DNA of 38,677 nucleotides from Oscillospiraceae bacterium (GTDB lineage: Bacteria; Bacillota; Clostridia; Oscillospirales; Acutalibacteraceae). Below are positions 1 through 7,718 of this stretch, piece by piece (position 1 is the first letter of the stretch; every line of letters starts with the position of its first letter). The notes under the pieces were generated by a model. It saw only the letters and a list, made by a program, of their open reading frames with translations. It was not told the origin of the DNA and made no database searches. The translations under genes and the position numbers were made by a program. The stretch spans positions 1-38,677 of the forward strand of contig CADBBT010000041.1 of the NCBI GenBank assembly GCA_902792985.1, in the 5' to 3' direction.

Positions 1-1090
1 CGCCGCCGCCCTTTGCGCCGAACGCACTGCGCAGCCTGCCGCACACTGCGCCGACATCCGTGCCTGTTTTGGAGATGATCACAAACTGCCGCGGCTGCGC
101 CAAACTGAACACAGCGGCAAACGTTTCGGCCTTTTCGGCCAGAGCGTCCGCATAAAAACGCAGGGTGTCCATGTCCGCGTCAAGAAACTCTGTAAAGCAC
201 CGCTGCGGCGCCGCGGCGTTGACGCGTGCTGCCAGCATTTCGCGCTGCAAACCGACCAGACGGAACGCAAGCGCTTCTTTTTCGGTTTTCATTTTTTGCG
301 CGAAGTGCAGCGTCTCGCTCTGCCTGCACGAAAGCAAACGGCTGACGCCGGCGTTCTCCTGCAGCTTCTTTCGGCTGTCGCGCAGCGCACGCGCGCCGCA
401 AAGGATCGAAAGGCGGGTACCGGCGCGATGCTTTTCTGCCGAAATGATCCGGAATTGTCCGATCTCGCCGGTGCGTTTGACATGCGGCGCGCAGCACGCG
501 CACACATCCACGCCGGGGATCTCCACGATGCGCAAGGGGCCGTCGATCTCCTTTTTGCTGCGGTACTGCAGTGTGAGAAGCGCCGTCTCATCCGGGTAAA
601 ACACATGGATCTCGATGTTCTTCCAGATTGCTTCGTTGACAAGGTCTTCAACTTTACATAGCTCGTTTTCCGTAAAACAACCGTCAAAATCCACAGTCAC
701 ACCGCTTTCGGAAAGGTGAAAACCGACATTGTTATAGCCGTAGCGGTTGTGGACGATGCCGGACAGCAAATGCTCGCCGGAATGCTGCTGCATATCGGAA
801 AACCGCTTCTCCCAGTCCACTTTTCCATAAATTGCGACCCCTTTTTGGAACTTTTGCACATTTTCCTCGGAGTTTTCAACAAAATGCAGGATGCGACCCT
901 CCTGTATTTCCACGTTTTCCACATAGGCTTCTCCAAGCATTCCCCGGTCAGAGGTCTGTCCGCCGCCCTCCGGGAAGAACGCAGTGCGGTCCAGCTCCAC
1001 CGCAAGCTTGCCGTCAGCACTGTAAAGTTCAAATACTTTACAGTCGAACTCGATCACGCTGCTGTCAAGATCATACAGCCTCTCTGTCAT
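1..1090 (-). CDS. Alanyl-tRNA editing protein (AlaX-L/AlaRS-C-like), 3' end outside window
   Basis: The reading frame is open from ATG at 1090 to the window edge (about 363 codons), so the C-terminus is missing. It resembles the free-standing editing proteins related to the AlaRS C-terminal half, which hydrolyse Ser- or Gly-tRNA(Ala) in the cytoplasm. Visible motifs are the FFPEGGGQ signature (about residues 38-45), the zinc pair HxxxH (H103, H107) and CxxxH (C199, H203), and then a region that fits a DHHA1 domain running into a GAKGGG sequence at the edge. The length and the absence of a class II synthetase core before FFPEGGGQ argue against full AlaRS. An AAAAGGAGC ribosome binding site lies 6-7 nt upstream of the ATG. 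A hairpin (1106-1125) and the terminator of the next gene upstream (1128-1153) separate it from the neighbouring operon, so it is probably transcribed on its own. Confidence 0.85.
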   Translation of the reverse strand, partial: MTERLYDLDSSVIEFDCKVFELYSADGKLAVELDRTAFFPEGGGQTSDRGMLGEAYVENVEIQEGRILHFVENSEENVQKFQKGVAIYGKVDWEKRFSDMQQHSGEHLLSGIVHNRYGYNNVGFHLSESGVTVDFDGCFTENELCKVEDLVNEAIWKNIEIHVFYPDETALLTLQYRSKKEIDGPLRIVEIPGVDVCACCAPHVKRTGEIGQFRIISAEKHRAGTRLSILCGARALRDSRKKLQENAGVSRLLSCRQSETLHFAQKMKTEKEALAFRLVGLQREMLAARVNAAAPQRCFTEFLDADMDTLRFYADALAEKAETFAAVFSLAQPRQFVIISKTGTDVGAVCGRLRSAFGAKGGG

Positions 1091-1127
1091 ATCTGCTCCT
1101 TTTCCGGAACACGTTCTTGTGTTCCAT

Positions 1128-1153
1128 AAAAAACGGGGCCGCAAAGCCCCGTT
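1128..1153 (-). terminator. Intrinsic terminator after the GDPD-fold gene
   Basis: On the minus strand an AACGGGGC / GCCCCGTT stem with a short TTTGCG loop is followed by a T-run. It lies 15 nt after the stop of the 1168-2151 gene. Confidence 0.85.
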
Positions 1154-1167
1154 CAGATTGTTTGTTG

Positions 1168-2151
1168 TTACGCCTGGATGCCGAGCTGCGAGAACAGCGC
1201 GTCCATTGCGAGGGATTTGAAGATGTTCTGGAAGAAGGCAACGATCTTATTCCAGATGTTGCGGAAGGTAACGCTCGCCTTGGTGTAGATGCTCGCGATC
1301 ACGTTCTCCTTTTCCGGCGCATGGCGGACGATCGAAGAAGAAACGATGGTGCGTGCGCCAAGACCGTAGATAAGGTCGGCGCCGAAGATCGTTGTGGTAT
1401 CGTTGCCGTAAACCTCCAGATTATGCGACGCGGCATTGGAGATCGTCAGCGGGTCGGACAGCACGGCGGAAAAACCGACATAGCCGTTATCGATGCATTC
1501 GCCGACCGCCAGCAACGGCACAAGGGTGTTCAGCGCGGCGCGTCCGCCGGCAGCCTGCACGGCAGAGAGCACGCTCTTTTCAGCGGAGACCACGGTCGCG
1601 GTCTTGGCAACGCCCATGAGCTTGAGCGTGTTGACGAGGTTGTTGATGTTTTTGATGATGATCTGCTGGCTTTCGTCGCTGCCGCCGTTGATCGTGAGCA
1701 CGAGCTTCAGATTATAGAGGTTCGCCACGGTGATCGCCTGACGCAGCGTCGGGATCTTTTCGTTCGGATAGTTGGCAACACCGTTGCCGCCGGTGATGGT
1801 CAGTTCGTTGAGGTCGGCCACCGTCGTGGTGTAGACCGTGCCGCTCGCGCCGGTCATCGGACGCAGGGACACGCCGGAGATGCAGACCCATTCACCGTCA
1901 AGGGTGGGCTGGATGTCAAGCTCTACACCGTCACAGCCGCAGCGTCCGGCCAGAGAGATCGCGGCAAGGGTATTTGCCGGTGCGCAGGCGGAAAGGCCGC
2001 GATAGGCGATCAGCTTGACCGCGTTCGGGTCTATTTTTTTGGAATCGGAAAGCAGCACGGCGCCGGCGGGCAGATCCGCAGCAAAGGCTGTCGTTGCGAA
2101 AAGCATCAGCAGTGCGAGCAGTAAAGCGAGGATTCTTGTGGTTTTTTTCAT
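1168..2151 (-). CDS. Secreted GDPD-fold protein lacking catalytic residues (pseudo-glycerophosphodiesterase)
   Basis: 327 aa. Residues 1-25 are a clear signal peptide (MKK then a Leu-rich core ending AFAA). Residues 46-110 align by eye with glycerophosphodiester phosphodiesterases: IAYRG for IAHRG, APANT for APENT, ELDIQ for ELDVQ, and a degraded VxxHD region reading VCISG. The first catalytic His is Tyr50, the PENT Glu is Ala59, the HD pair is Ser92-Gly93, and the usual ExK strand reads LTIN. Only the Glu77/Asp79 pair is kept, so hydrolysis is unlikely. The C-terminus (from about residue 285) is a Phe/Trp-rich amphipathic segment like those of other exported proteins here. An in-frame ATG at 2169 exists, but AAAGGAAG sits 8 nt before the ATG at 2151 and the signal peptide begins there. 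The gene starts 14 nt after the DUF1015 gene ends, so the two are co-transcribed. The role is unknown; ligand binding without catalysis is an inference. Confidence 0.8.
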   Translation of the reverse strand: MKKTTRILALLLALLMLFATTAFAADLPAGAVLLSDSKKIDPNAVKLIAYRGLSACAPANTLAAISLAGRCGCDGVELDIQPTLDGEWVCISGVSLRPMTGASGTVYTTTVADLNELTITGGNGVANYPNEKIPTLRQAITVANLYNLKLVLTINGGSDESQQIIIKNINNLVNTLKLMGVAKTATVVSAEKSVLSAVQAAGGRAALNTLVPLLAVGECIDNGYVGFSAVLSDPLTISNAASHNLEVYGNDTTTIFGADLIYGLGARTIVSSSIVRHAPEKENVIASIYTKASVTFRNIWNKIVAFFQNIFKSLAMDALFSQLGIQA

Positions 2152-2165
2152 ATGAATTCTTCCTT

Positions 2166-3410
2166 TCATTTCAGTTTGTGGATAAACAAGCCGCTGAGCA
2201 GCTTGGGTTCAAACCAGGTGGATTTCGGCGGCATCACGCGCCCGGCGTCGGCGATGGCCATCAATTCATCGAGCGACGTGGGATACATTGCAAACGCGGC
2301 GCGCATATCTTCGCTGCAGCGTTTTTCCAGCTCGCCCAGTCCGCGGATCCCGCCGACAAAGTCGATGCGCTGATCGGTGCGCGGATCGTCGATGCCGAAG
2401 ATCGGCGCGATACAGTTTGTCTGCAAGATGGAAACATCCAGCGACGCAACAGGATCCTGTTCGTCAAACGTGCCGTCCTTCGCGGTCAAAACGTACCATG
2501 CCCCGTCGAGCAGCAGACCAAACTCATGCCTTCTTTGCGGCCGATACGGCGCAGTCGGCGCAGGAGCGACGTTGAACGACTGCCGCAGCTTTTCAAAAAA
2601 CGCCTCTGTGGTCAGTCCGTTCAGATCGCGCAGCACGCGATTGTAATCCATGATGGCAAGCTCGTCCTTGGGGAACACAACGGCGAGGAAGAAGTTGAAC
2701 TCCTCCGTGCCGTCAAAATCGGGCTTTTCCTTCCGGCGCTTTTGACCCACGCGCACCGCCGAAGCACAGCGGTGGTGACCGTCGGCGATGTAAAGGCTTT
2801 CCACACGCGCAAACGCCGCCTGCAGCGTTTCGCAGACCGAAGGATCGTCCACAACCCAGACGGTGTTGCCGATGCCGTCGTCCGTCACAAAATCATAAAC
2901 GGGCGCGTGCTTGTTTTGCCAGTCGGCAATCGCAGTCTTGACCGTGTCGCTCTCACGGTAGGCCAAAAAGATCGGCCCGGTGTTCGCGTCGCAGTAGTCC
3001 ACATGGTTCACGCGGTCCTCCTCTTTGTCGGCGCGGGTAAACTCATGCTTTTTGATAACGTTTCCCAAATAATCGTCGATGCTCGCGCAGCCGACCAATC
3101 CGGTTTGGCTGCGGCCGTCCATGATCTGGCGATAGATGTAAAAGCAGGGCGCAGCGTCCTGCACACAGACGCCGTTTCGCTCCAATGCGTCCAGATTTTC
3201 GCGCGCCTTCAAATAGACCGCCCTGTCATAGGGGTCGATGTCCGGCGAAAGGTCAATCTCGGCTTTGTCCACATGCAAAAACGAAAACGGCTTGCCCTGT
3301 ACTGCCCGACGCGCCTCGTCGCTGTTCATCACATCATAAGGCAGCGCGGCGACCGCAGCAGCGTGCTCCGGCGTGGGACGCAGGGCGCAAAACGGTCGAA
3401 AAACAGCCAT
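2166..3410 (-). CDS. DUF1015 family protein
   Basis: 414 aa, soluble, with no signal peptide. It matches DUF1015 by its N-terminal RPFxALRP segment, LPYDVM, and the hallmark ADGHHR block at residues 209-214 (GHHR 211-214) that lies in the ParB/sulfiredoxin-like core. Some DUF1015 or related proteins have been reported to be free L-serine kinases, and the gene is often found beside serine biosynthesis genes, but no such neighbours occur here, so the substrate is uncertain. The start at 3410 is chosen because AGAGGTG lies 6-7 nt upstream. The longer frame to 3437 has no ribosome binding site and would overlap the promoter's downstream region. A strong promoter (3449-3477) drives it. The downstream GDPD-fold gene follows after 14 nt, with its ribosome binding site beside this stop codon. 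Confidence 0.88.
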   Translation of the reverse strand: MAVFRPFCALRPTPEHAAAVAALPYDVMNSDEARRAVQGKPFSFLHVDKAEIDLSPDIDPYDRAVYLKARENLDALERNGVCVQDAAPCFYIYRQIMDGRSQTGLVGCASIDDYLGNVIKKHEFTRADKEEDRVNHVDYCDANTGPIFLAYRESDTVKTAIADWQNKHAPVYDFVTDDGIGNTVWVVDDPSVCETLQAAFARVESLYIADGHHRCASAVRVGQKRRKEKPDFDGTEEFNFFLAVVFPKDELAIMDYNRVLRDLNGLTTEAFFEKLRQSFNVAPAPTAPYRPQRRHEFGLLLDGAWYVLTAKDGTFDEQDPVASLDVSILQTNCIAPIFGIDDPRTDQRIDFVGGIRGLGELEKRCSEDMRAAFAMYPTSLDELMAIADAGRVMPPKSTWFEPKLLSGLFIHKLK

Positions 3411-3448
3411 TGAAAACACCTCTTTCCAAAAAGTCATATATATTCTTT

Positions 3449-3477
3449 ATTGTAATCGCAACCCCGCAGTTTGTCAA
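3449..3477 (-). promoter_or_regulatory. Sigma-A promoter for the DUF1015/GDPD operon
   Basis: TTGACA (3472-3477), 17 nt, TACAAT (3449-3454) on the minus strand. The -10 ends about 40 nt before the ATG at 3410. Confidence 0.85.
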
Positions 3478-3490
3478 CCGGCAAGGCGAT

Positions 3491-3519
3491 GCATAAACAA
3501 AAACTTTTTGTAAATAATA
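3491..3519 (+). promoter_or_regulatory. Possible forespore sigma-G/F promoter of spoVA
   Basis: GCATA at 3491-3495, 17 nt, AATAATA at 3513-3519, compared with the known sigma-G pattern GHATR - 17/18 - CATxxTA (one mismatch, C to A). The spoVA operon is a sigma-G target in Bacillus. The caveat is that the start point would fall about 10 nt before the start codon, leaving almost no leader and touching the ribosome binding site. Confidence 0.4.
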
Positions 3520-3536
3520 GCGCTGAGGTGAAAATG

Positions 3537-3983
3537 ATGTCTGTTTCCAATGAAGATTACGCGGCCATGACCAACCGCGCCGCGCCGCCCTCACCGTTGG
3601 CGCTCGATTGCCTGAAAGCGTTTCTGGTCGGCGGCGGTGTGTGCTGCTTTGCCCAAGCAATCACCGAGGCGCTTGTGCTGCTGCGCCTTTCCCGCGAGGA
3701 CGCAAAGCTGCTTGCGATGATGACGCTCATCGTGCTCACGGCCATTCTCACGGCTGCCGGTGTGTTTGACCGGCTGGCAAAGCACGCGGGCGCAGGGCTG
3801 GCGGTGCCCATCACGGGCTTTGCAAATTCCGTGGTCTCCCCCGCTCTGGAATTCAAGAGCGAGGGCTATATCCTCGGCACGGCAGCGCAGATGTTTTCGA
3901 TTGCAGGGCCGGTGATCGTTTTCGGCTGCTCAAGCGCGTCGCTGTACGGGCTGATCTATTTCTTTTTGGCAGGGAGGCGCTGA
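3537..3983 (+). CDS. spoVAC: Stage V sporulation protein AC (DPA channel component)
   Basis: 148 aa. SpoVAC is an integral inner-membrane protein needed for uptake of dipicolinic acid into the forespore and its release at germination; in Bacillus it behaves as a mechanosensitive channel. Several hydrophobic segments are visible, with the family blocks KAFLVGGGVCCFAQ (about residues 25-38) and AGAGLAVPITGFANSV, closely echoed in the downstream SpoVAE. Tandem ATGs occur at 3534 and 3537. The second is better spaced from the GAGGTG at 3525-3530, so it is used here. The frame is open further upstream to 3471 but without a ribosome binding site. It is followed after 1 nt by spoVAD. The set VAC-VAD-VAE is the minimal spoVA operon of Clostridia. 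Confidence 0.95.
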   Translation: MSVSNEDYAAMTNRAAPPSPLALDCLKAFLVGGGVCCFAQAITEALVLLRLSREDAKLLAMMTLIVLTAILTAAGVFDRLAKHAGAGLAVPITGFANSVVSPALEFKSEGYILGTAAQMFSIAGPVIVFGCSSASLYGLIYFFLAGRR

Positions 3984-3984
3984 G

Positions 3985-5013
3985 ATGGCAACACGACTTG
4001 GCAAGCGCACGCTGCAACTGGAAACGCGCCCGCGCATTCTTGCTTCTGCCGGCGTTGCGGGAAAACGTGAAGCCCAGGGGCCGCTCGGCAGCAGATTCGA
4101 CCGCATTTTTGACGACACGACCCTCGGCGAAGCGTCTTGGGAAAAAGCGGAAAGTAAGCTCCTGCTCTCGGCGGCGCAGTGTGCGCTGGACAAAGCAAAG
4201 CTGCAGCCGTCCGATGTTCAAGCGGCCTTCGCCGGCGATCTGCAAAGCCAGTGCACGTCGGCGGTGTTCGGTCTGCGCTCTCTGGGCATCCCCTACTGCG
4301 GGATTTTCGGCGCTTGCTCCACCATGGCCGAAGGGCTGCTTCTGGCGGCGCTGGCCATTGAAAGCGGCGGCTTTTCCGTGACGATGGCCGCAACGAGCTC
4401 GCATTTTTGCACAGCGGAACGGCAGTTCCGGCATCCGCTGGAATACGGCGGTCAGCGCACCCCCACGGCACAATGGACAGTCACCGGCGCAGGCGCCGCC
4501 CTGCTTGCACGTCAAGCGGACGCAGGCGCGCCCTATATCGACAAGGTGCAGCTCGGCACGATGGTCGATCTCGGTGTGAAAGACGCGGGGAACATGGGCG
4601 CGGCGATGGCGCCGGCAGCAAAAAAGACGATTGCCGATTTTTTGCACGACACCGGAACGACCCCGGCGGATTACGATCTGATTCTCACGGGCGACCTCGG
4701 CGAAGTCGGCAGCACACTGCTGTGCGAGCTGATGCAGCGCGAGGAAGGGATCGATCTTTCGCAAAAGCAGCGCGACTGCGGACTGTTGATCTTTGACCGC
4801 GAAAAGCAGGACGTCCACGCCGGCGGCTCCGGCTGCGGCTGCAGCGCAAGCGTGCTTTGCGCCGATATCTGTCGCGCGCTGCGGGAAGACACGCTGCAAT
4901 CGGTGCTGTTTGTTGCCACAGGCGCGCTGATGAGCGCGGTCTCCTCCAAGCAGGGCGAAAGCATTCCCGGCATTGCGCACGCGGTACTTTTGAAGAAAGG
5001 AGAACCCCAATGA
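3985..5013 (+). CDS. spoVAD: Stage V sporulation protein AD (DPA-binding)
   Basis: 342 aa, close to the usual length of about 338. SpoVAD has a thiolase-like fold and binds dipicolinate on the cytosolic face of the SpoVA channel. Recognisable blocks include the N-terminal FDRIFDDTTLGEASWEKAES region, the thiolase-like GACSTMAEGL segment (about residues 108-117), the SHFCTAERQFRHPLEYGGQR region, and the C-terminal SGCGCSASVL. GGGAGG lies 7 nt before the ATG. The gene overlaps the next ORF by 4 nt (ATGA), which implies translational coupling. Confidence 0.96.
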   Translation: MATRLGKRTLQLETRPRILASAGVAGKREAQGPLGSRFDRIFDDTTLGEASWEKAESKLLLSAAQCALDKAKLQPSDVQAAFAGDLQSQCTSAVFGLRSLGIPYCGIFGACSTMAEGLLLAALAIESGGFSVTMAATSSHFCTAERQFRHPLEYGGQRTPTAQWTVTGAGAALLARQADAGAPYIDKVQLGTMVDLGVKDAGNMGAAMAPAAKKTIADFLHDTGTTPADYDLILTGDLGEVGSTLLCELMQREEGIDLSQKQRDCGLLIFDREKQDVHAGGSGCGCSASVLCADICRALREDTLQSVLFVATGALMSAVSSKQGESIPGIAHAVLLKKGEPQ

Positions 5014-5189
5014 AACTGATGAAATGTTTGATGTATGTGCTCGAATGCAAAAAAATTCTCGGCATCGCAAAGGTGCTGACCACAAGCGTGACGATCCTCG
5101 TTTTGGCCTGCACGGCGGCAAAGATGTTTTTGCTCAAGGGCGTTGACGCAAAAAAGATCGGCAAGGCGCTGAAAAAGGTGATCAAATGA
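5010..5189 (+). CDS. 59-aa single-pass membrane protein inside the spoVA operon
   Basis: 59 aa with a basic, Cys-containing N-terminus, one hydrophobic segment at about residues 18-42 and a Lys-rich C-terminal tail. An AAGGAG lies 7 nt before the ATG, and the gene overlaps both spoVAD (upstream) and spoVAE (downstream) by ATGA junctions, so it is almost certainly translated. It is not SpoVAEa, which in Bacillus is about 200 aa and soluble. I do not recognise a family. Its position suggests an accessory subunit or assembly factor of the SpoVA channel, which is inference from context only. Confidence 0.75.
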   Translation: MKLMKCLMYVLECKKILGIAKVLTTSVTILVLACTAAKMFLLKGVDAKKIGKALKKVIK

Positions 5190-5551
5190 GCGTGGTACTG
5201 ACCCTTTGCAAGGCCTTTCTCGTCGGCGGTCTGCTGTGTGTGATCGGGCAGGTGCTGATTGACAAAACGAACCTCACCCCGGCGAAGATTCTCGTGCTCT
5301 ATGTGCTCGCGGGCGTTGTGCTCGGCGCAGTCGGCGTCTATGCGCCCTTGGCGGAGTTTGCCGGTGCGGGCGCAACCGTGCCGCTGACGGGCTTCGGGTT
5401 CAATCTTGCAAAATCGACCGCCGAAGCAGTAAACGAGCGCGGACTTTGGGGCGCGTTGGAGGGACCGCTTTCCGCGGCGAGCGTGGGCGTCATGACGGCG
5501 GTGCTCAGCGCGCTGGTCGTGAGTGTGTTTGCGCGTTCGAAAGATAAATAG
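5186..5551 (+). CDS. spoVAE: Stage V sporulation protein AE (SpoVAEb type)
   Basis: 121 aa integral membrane protein, paralogous to SpoVAC: KAFLVGGLLCVIGQ near the N-terminus and AGAGATVPLTGFGFNL in the middle match the corresponding SpoVAC blocks. It works with SpoVAC and SpoVAD in dipicolinate transport. Its ATG overlaps the stop of the 59-aa ORF, and an AAAAAGGTG serves as ribosome binding site. Its TAG stop codon is the first triplet of a four-unit heptamer repeat (5549-5580), followed by a strong hairpin at 5592-5620. Confidence 0.93.
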   Translation: MSVVLTLCKAFLVGGLLCVIGQVLIDKTNLTPAKILVLYVLAGVVLGAVGVYAPLAEFAGAGATVPLTGFGFNLAKSTAEAVNERGLWGALEGPLSAASVGVMTAVLSALVVSVFARSKDK

Positions 5552-5580
5552 CTGTTAGCCGTTAGCCGTTAGCTGTCAGC
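5549..5580 (+). repeat. Heptamer array (TAGNNNN)4 at the spoVAE stop
   Basis: TAGCTGT, TAGCCGT, TAGCCGT, TAGCTGT, then CAGC. The first unit contains the spoVAE stop codon. Related arrays occur at three other gene ends in this window (10053, 11047, 16739). Confidence 0.85.
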
Positions 5581-5591
5581 GGACAGAGAAA

Positions 5592-5627
5592 CCCCGCCGT
5601 GGATGTATTCCGCGGCGGGGTGGTGTT
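5592..5627. terminator. Bidirectional terminator between spoVAE and the CHAP gene
   Basis: CCCCGCCG (5592-5599) pairs with CGGCGGGG (5613-5620), with inner GGA/TTCC pairing. It is flanked by TGTTTT on the plus side and TTTC on the minus side, and lies between convergent genes. Confidence 0.7.
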
Positions 5628-5636
5628 TTCTGTTGC

Positions 5637-7649
5637 TTATTTGCGCAGACCGAACAGTGCGAGGATGCTGTGGAAGAAGCCGATCAGGACACCAGGGAAG
5701 CCGGTATGGGTGCCGCCGCAATAACGGCAGGAACCGCTTTGCTGGGGCTGAGGCTGCGGCGCCGGATTTGTCGGTTGAGTCGGGTTGGTGGGATTGATTG
5801 GGTCTGTTGGATTTGTTGGGTCTATCGGTTCCTCTACATCCTTGATGTGCACACCACAACGTGTGCAATTGCCGGCAGCATCCGGAGCAGTATGTTCGAG
5901 GGCAGAGATGATGCTTCCGGTGGAAAGCGTCTTGCCGCAAGAAACGCAAACGGTGTCACCTGTGTAGCCCGCATTCAGACAGTCAGCCGCTTTTGCATTC
6001 TCAATCTTTATTGTGTTGTGGTTACAACTCCATGTTGCGGTAATCATATCGGTGACATTATTGGTTGCACCGAAGGTATATGTAGCCGCTGCTGTCGTAG
6101 AAGACAGTTTGCCGTTAGTTCCGCTCCGTGTCCATCCGGTAAATGTATAACCACTGCGTGTCGGCACCGGAATCGCTTTGGTGGTGTTATAATTTTGTTT
6201 GAATGTCTGAACCGATGCCGAACTGTTCCATGTGCCACCGTAGGGATCAACTTTGAGCGTGCTGGAATTGGTGGTGAAATTAAGATAAATAGTATTAGAT
6301 CCGTTCATAGTTCCTTTGATTACGCCGGATTTTACACCATTATATGTATGACCTGTAGTTGCTTTAATATCTTTAATTTCAAAAGCTGTTCCACAACTAA
6401 TCAGATTTGCCCAATCAGTTATATCGTTTAAATAAAGTTTTCCATCAAAATAAAGATCAAACGTCCCATAGCTTCCTAAACTGCCACTGTTGCTGCCATC
6501 TAGATATCCATTAACGTCAAAAGCATAATTTCCTAAAAAGATGTCCGGTGCAGACTGATTTGAACTATTACCCATATTATCATACGCATAAACATGAGTG
6601 ATATACTGTCCATCTTCATTATTGTGATCAGACTTCTTGATCGTACAGCTAACCGAATTTCCGGAAGGAGTTACCCACTGCCAAAGCAAATCGTCTTGTC
6701 CGTTTTTAGGTGTCCATGTAGCAAATCCAACACTTGAAACACCTATATTGTCACTGACATTGCAAGTTACAATGTAGCCACCGGAAACGTGCTTGAAACT
6801 GATGTTCGAAATCGTTGGTGAAATTTCATCGACATCATAAACAATTCGATCTGTAGTAATTTTTCCATTCGTTCCATATACATAAAAGTCACAAACAAAA
6901 CTTTTTGCTCCGCTGTCGTGGTTGCTGTGAGGGACATCATAGTAGTATATTGTTCCATGTGGTCCTCCTACAGAGCAATCATACCACCTCAAATCAGACT
7001 GGCTTCCAACAGACCAAACTGCTAAACTCACGTGATCAATTGCAACTACGCTCGGGTCGACAACACAATTTGGACGAAATGAAGTGCGATCAGATAGCGT
7101 ATAATCTAAATATGTATACTCAATTCTAGGCATGTTTGGATTTGGATTGTCAAATCTTGGACTTGACAGCAAATAAGAAAAATTGTATTTTCCAAACATA
7201 CTTGCGCTTTTGGAAATTGTATTGTCCCATTTAATTCCACAAGAACGCACTTTCGTTCCACCGGAATAATTGCCGTTGCCATTACAGTCAACAAACGTAA
7301 TCGTATTACCGGATACACTTTGTACGAAAATAGTATGTCCTGAACCACTGGTATTACCGTATTGCACAATATCACCAGCTTTGACATTGGAAATAGAGTT
7401 CACCTGAGGCCAGTTTTTCCAGCTTCCTCCAAACACACTATCCGCAATTAGGCGAGCAAAGCCCCAGCACTGGTGTCCGCCGTCATAATAAGCTGTCCAT
7501 GTGCTATAGTTTGGGTATTGACTTCTCAATGTGCTTAATCTAGAATTGAAATCACTTTCTGTAATTGCTTCTGCTTCCATCACCGGCACGGCGCACACCA
7601 GCATCATTAAAGCGAGAATAATAGACAAGATTTGTTTGACTTTTTTCAT
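5637..7649 (-). CDS. Secreted CHAP/NlpC-P60-like amidase with GBS-Bsp-like and Listeria-Bacteroides repeats
   Basis: 670 aa. Signal peptide at residues 1-28. A CHAP-like domain spans about 30-165: HQCWGFA supplies Cys61, GHTIFV supplies His105, and Asp121 follows in FVDCN. Two GBS-Bsp-like repeats follow (about 202-275 and 280-370, each with a DDL/SDLRW-Y core), then a Listeria-Bacteroides-type repeat (about 465-540, PTRSGYTFTGW), a CxxC pair region (557-598), a Pro/Thr/Asn linker (605-637) and a short C-terminal CRYCGGTHTG plus hydrophobic tail (641-670). Predicted role: peptidoglycan amidase or endopeptidase acting outside the cell. The start at 7649 is fixed by AAAGGGGAAG and the signal peptide; the frame to 7736 is open but lies inside the leader RNA's terminator. 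The body is distinctly more AT-rich than its neighbours, which suggests acquisition. It is preceded by the structured RNA at 7694-7883. Confidence 0.85.
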   Translation of the reverse strand: MKKVKQILSIILALMMLVCAVPVMEAEAITESDFNSRLSTLRSQYPNYSTWTAYYDGGHQCWGFARLIADSVFGGSWKNWPQVNSISNVKAGDIVQYGNTSGSGHTIFVQSVSGNTITFVDCNGNGNYSGGTKVRSCGIKWDNTISKSASMFGKYNFSYLLSSPRFDNPNPNMPRIEYTYLDYTLSDRTSFRPNCVVDPSVVAIDHVSLAVWSVGSQSDLRWYDCSVGGPHGTIYYYDVPHSNHDSGAKSFVCDFYVYGTNGKITTDRIVYDVDEISPTISNISFKHVSGGYIVTCNVSDNIGVSSVGFATWTPKNGQDDLLWQWVTPSGNSVSCTIKKSDHNNEDGQYITHVYAYDNMGNSSNQSAPDIFLGNYAFDVNGYLDGSNSGSLGSYGTFDLYFDGKLYLNDITDWANLISCGTAFEIKDIKATTGHTYNGVKSGVIKGTMNGSNTIYLNFTTNSSTLKVDPYGGTWNSSASVQTFKQNYNTTKAIPVPTRSGYTFTGWTRSGTNGKLSSTTAAATYTFGATNNVTDMITATWSCNHNTIKIENAKAADCLNAGYTGDTVCVSCGKTLSTGSIISALEHTAPDAAGNCTRCGVHIKDVEEPIDPTNPTDPINPTNPTQPTNPAPQPQPQQSGSCRYCGGTHTGFPGVLIGFFHSILALFGLRK

Positions 7650-7693
7650 GTTTGACTTCCCCTTTCGGAAATAGAATAGATTTTTCAGACAAC

Positions 7694-7718
7694 AAAAAAT
7701 GCGTCCAAGAAGGACGCA
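7694..7718 (-). terminator. Terminator closing structured RNA copy 1
   Basis: TGCGTCC (7718-7712) and GGACGCA (7706-7700) with a 5-nt loop, followed by six T on the minus strand. The GTGC that begins this stem could instead pair with the upstream GCAC of the pseudoknot strand. Confidence 0.85.

Noticed and set aside
832-3413. Long plus-strand open frames (430 and 439 codons) opposite the GDPD-fold and DUF1015 genes
   Set aside because: They are Arg/His-rich antisense frames with no ribosome binding sites and no recognisable domains; the minus frames have signal peptide, family motifs and promoters.
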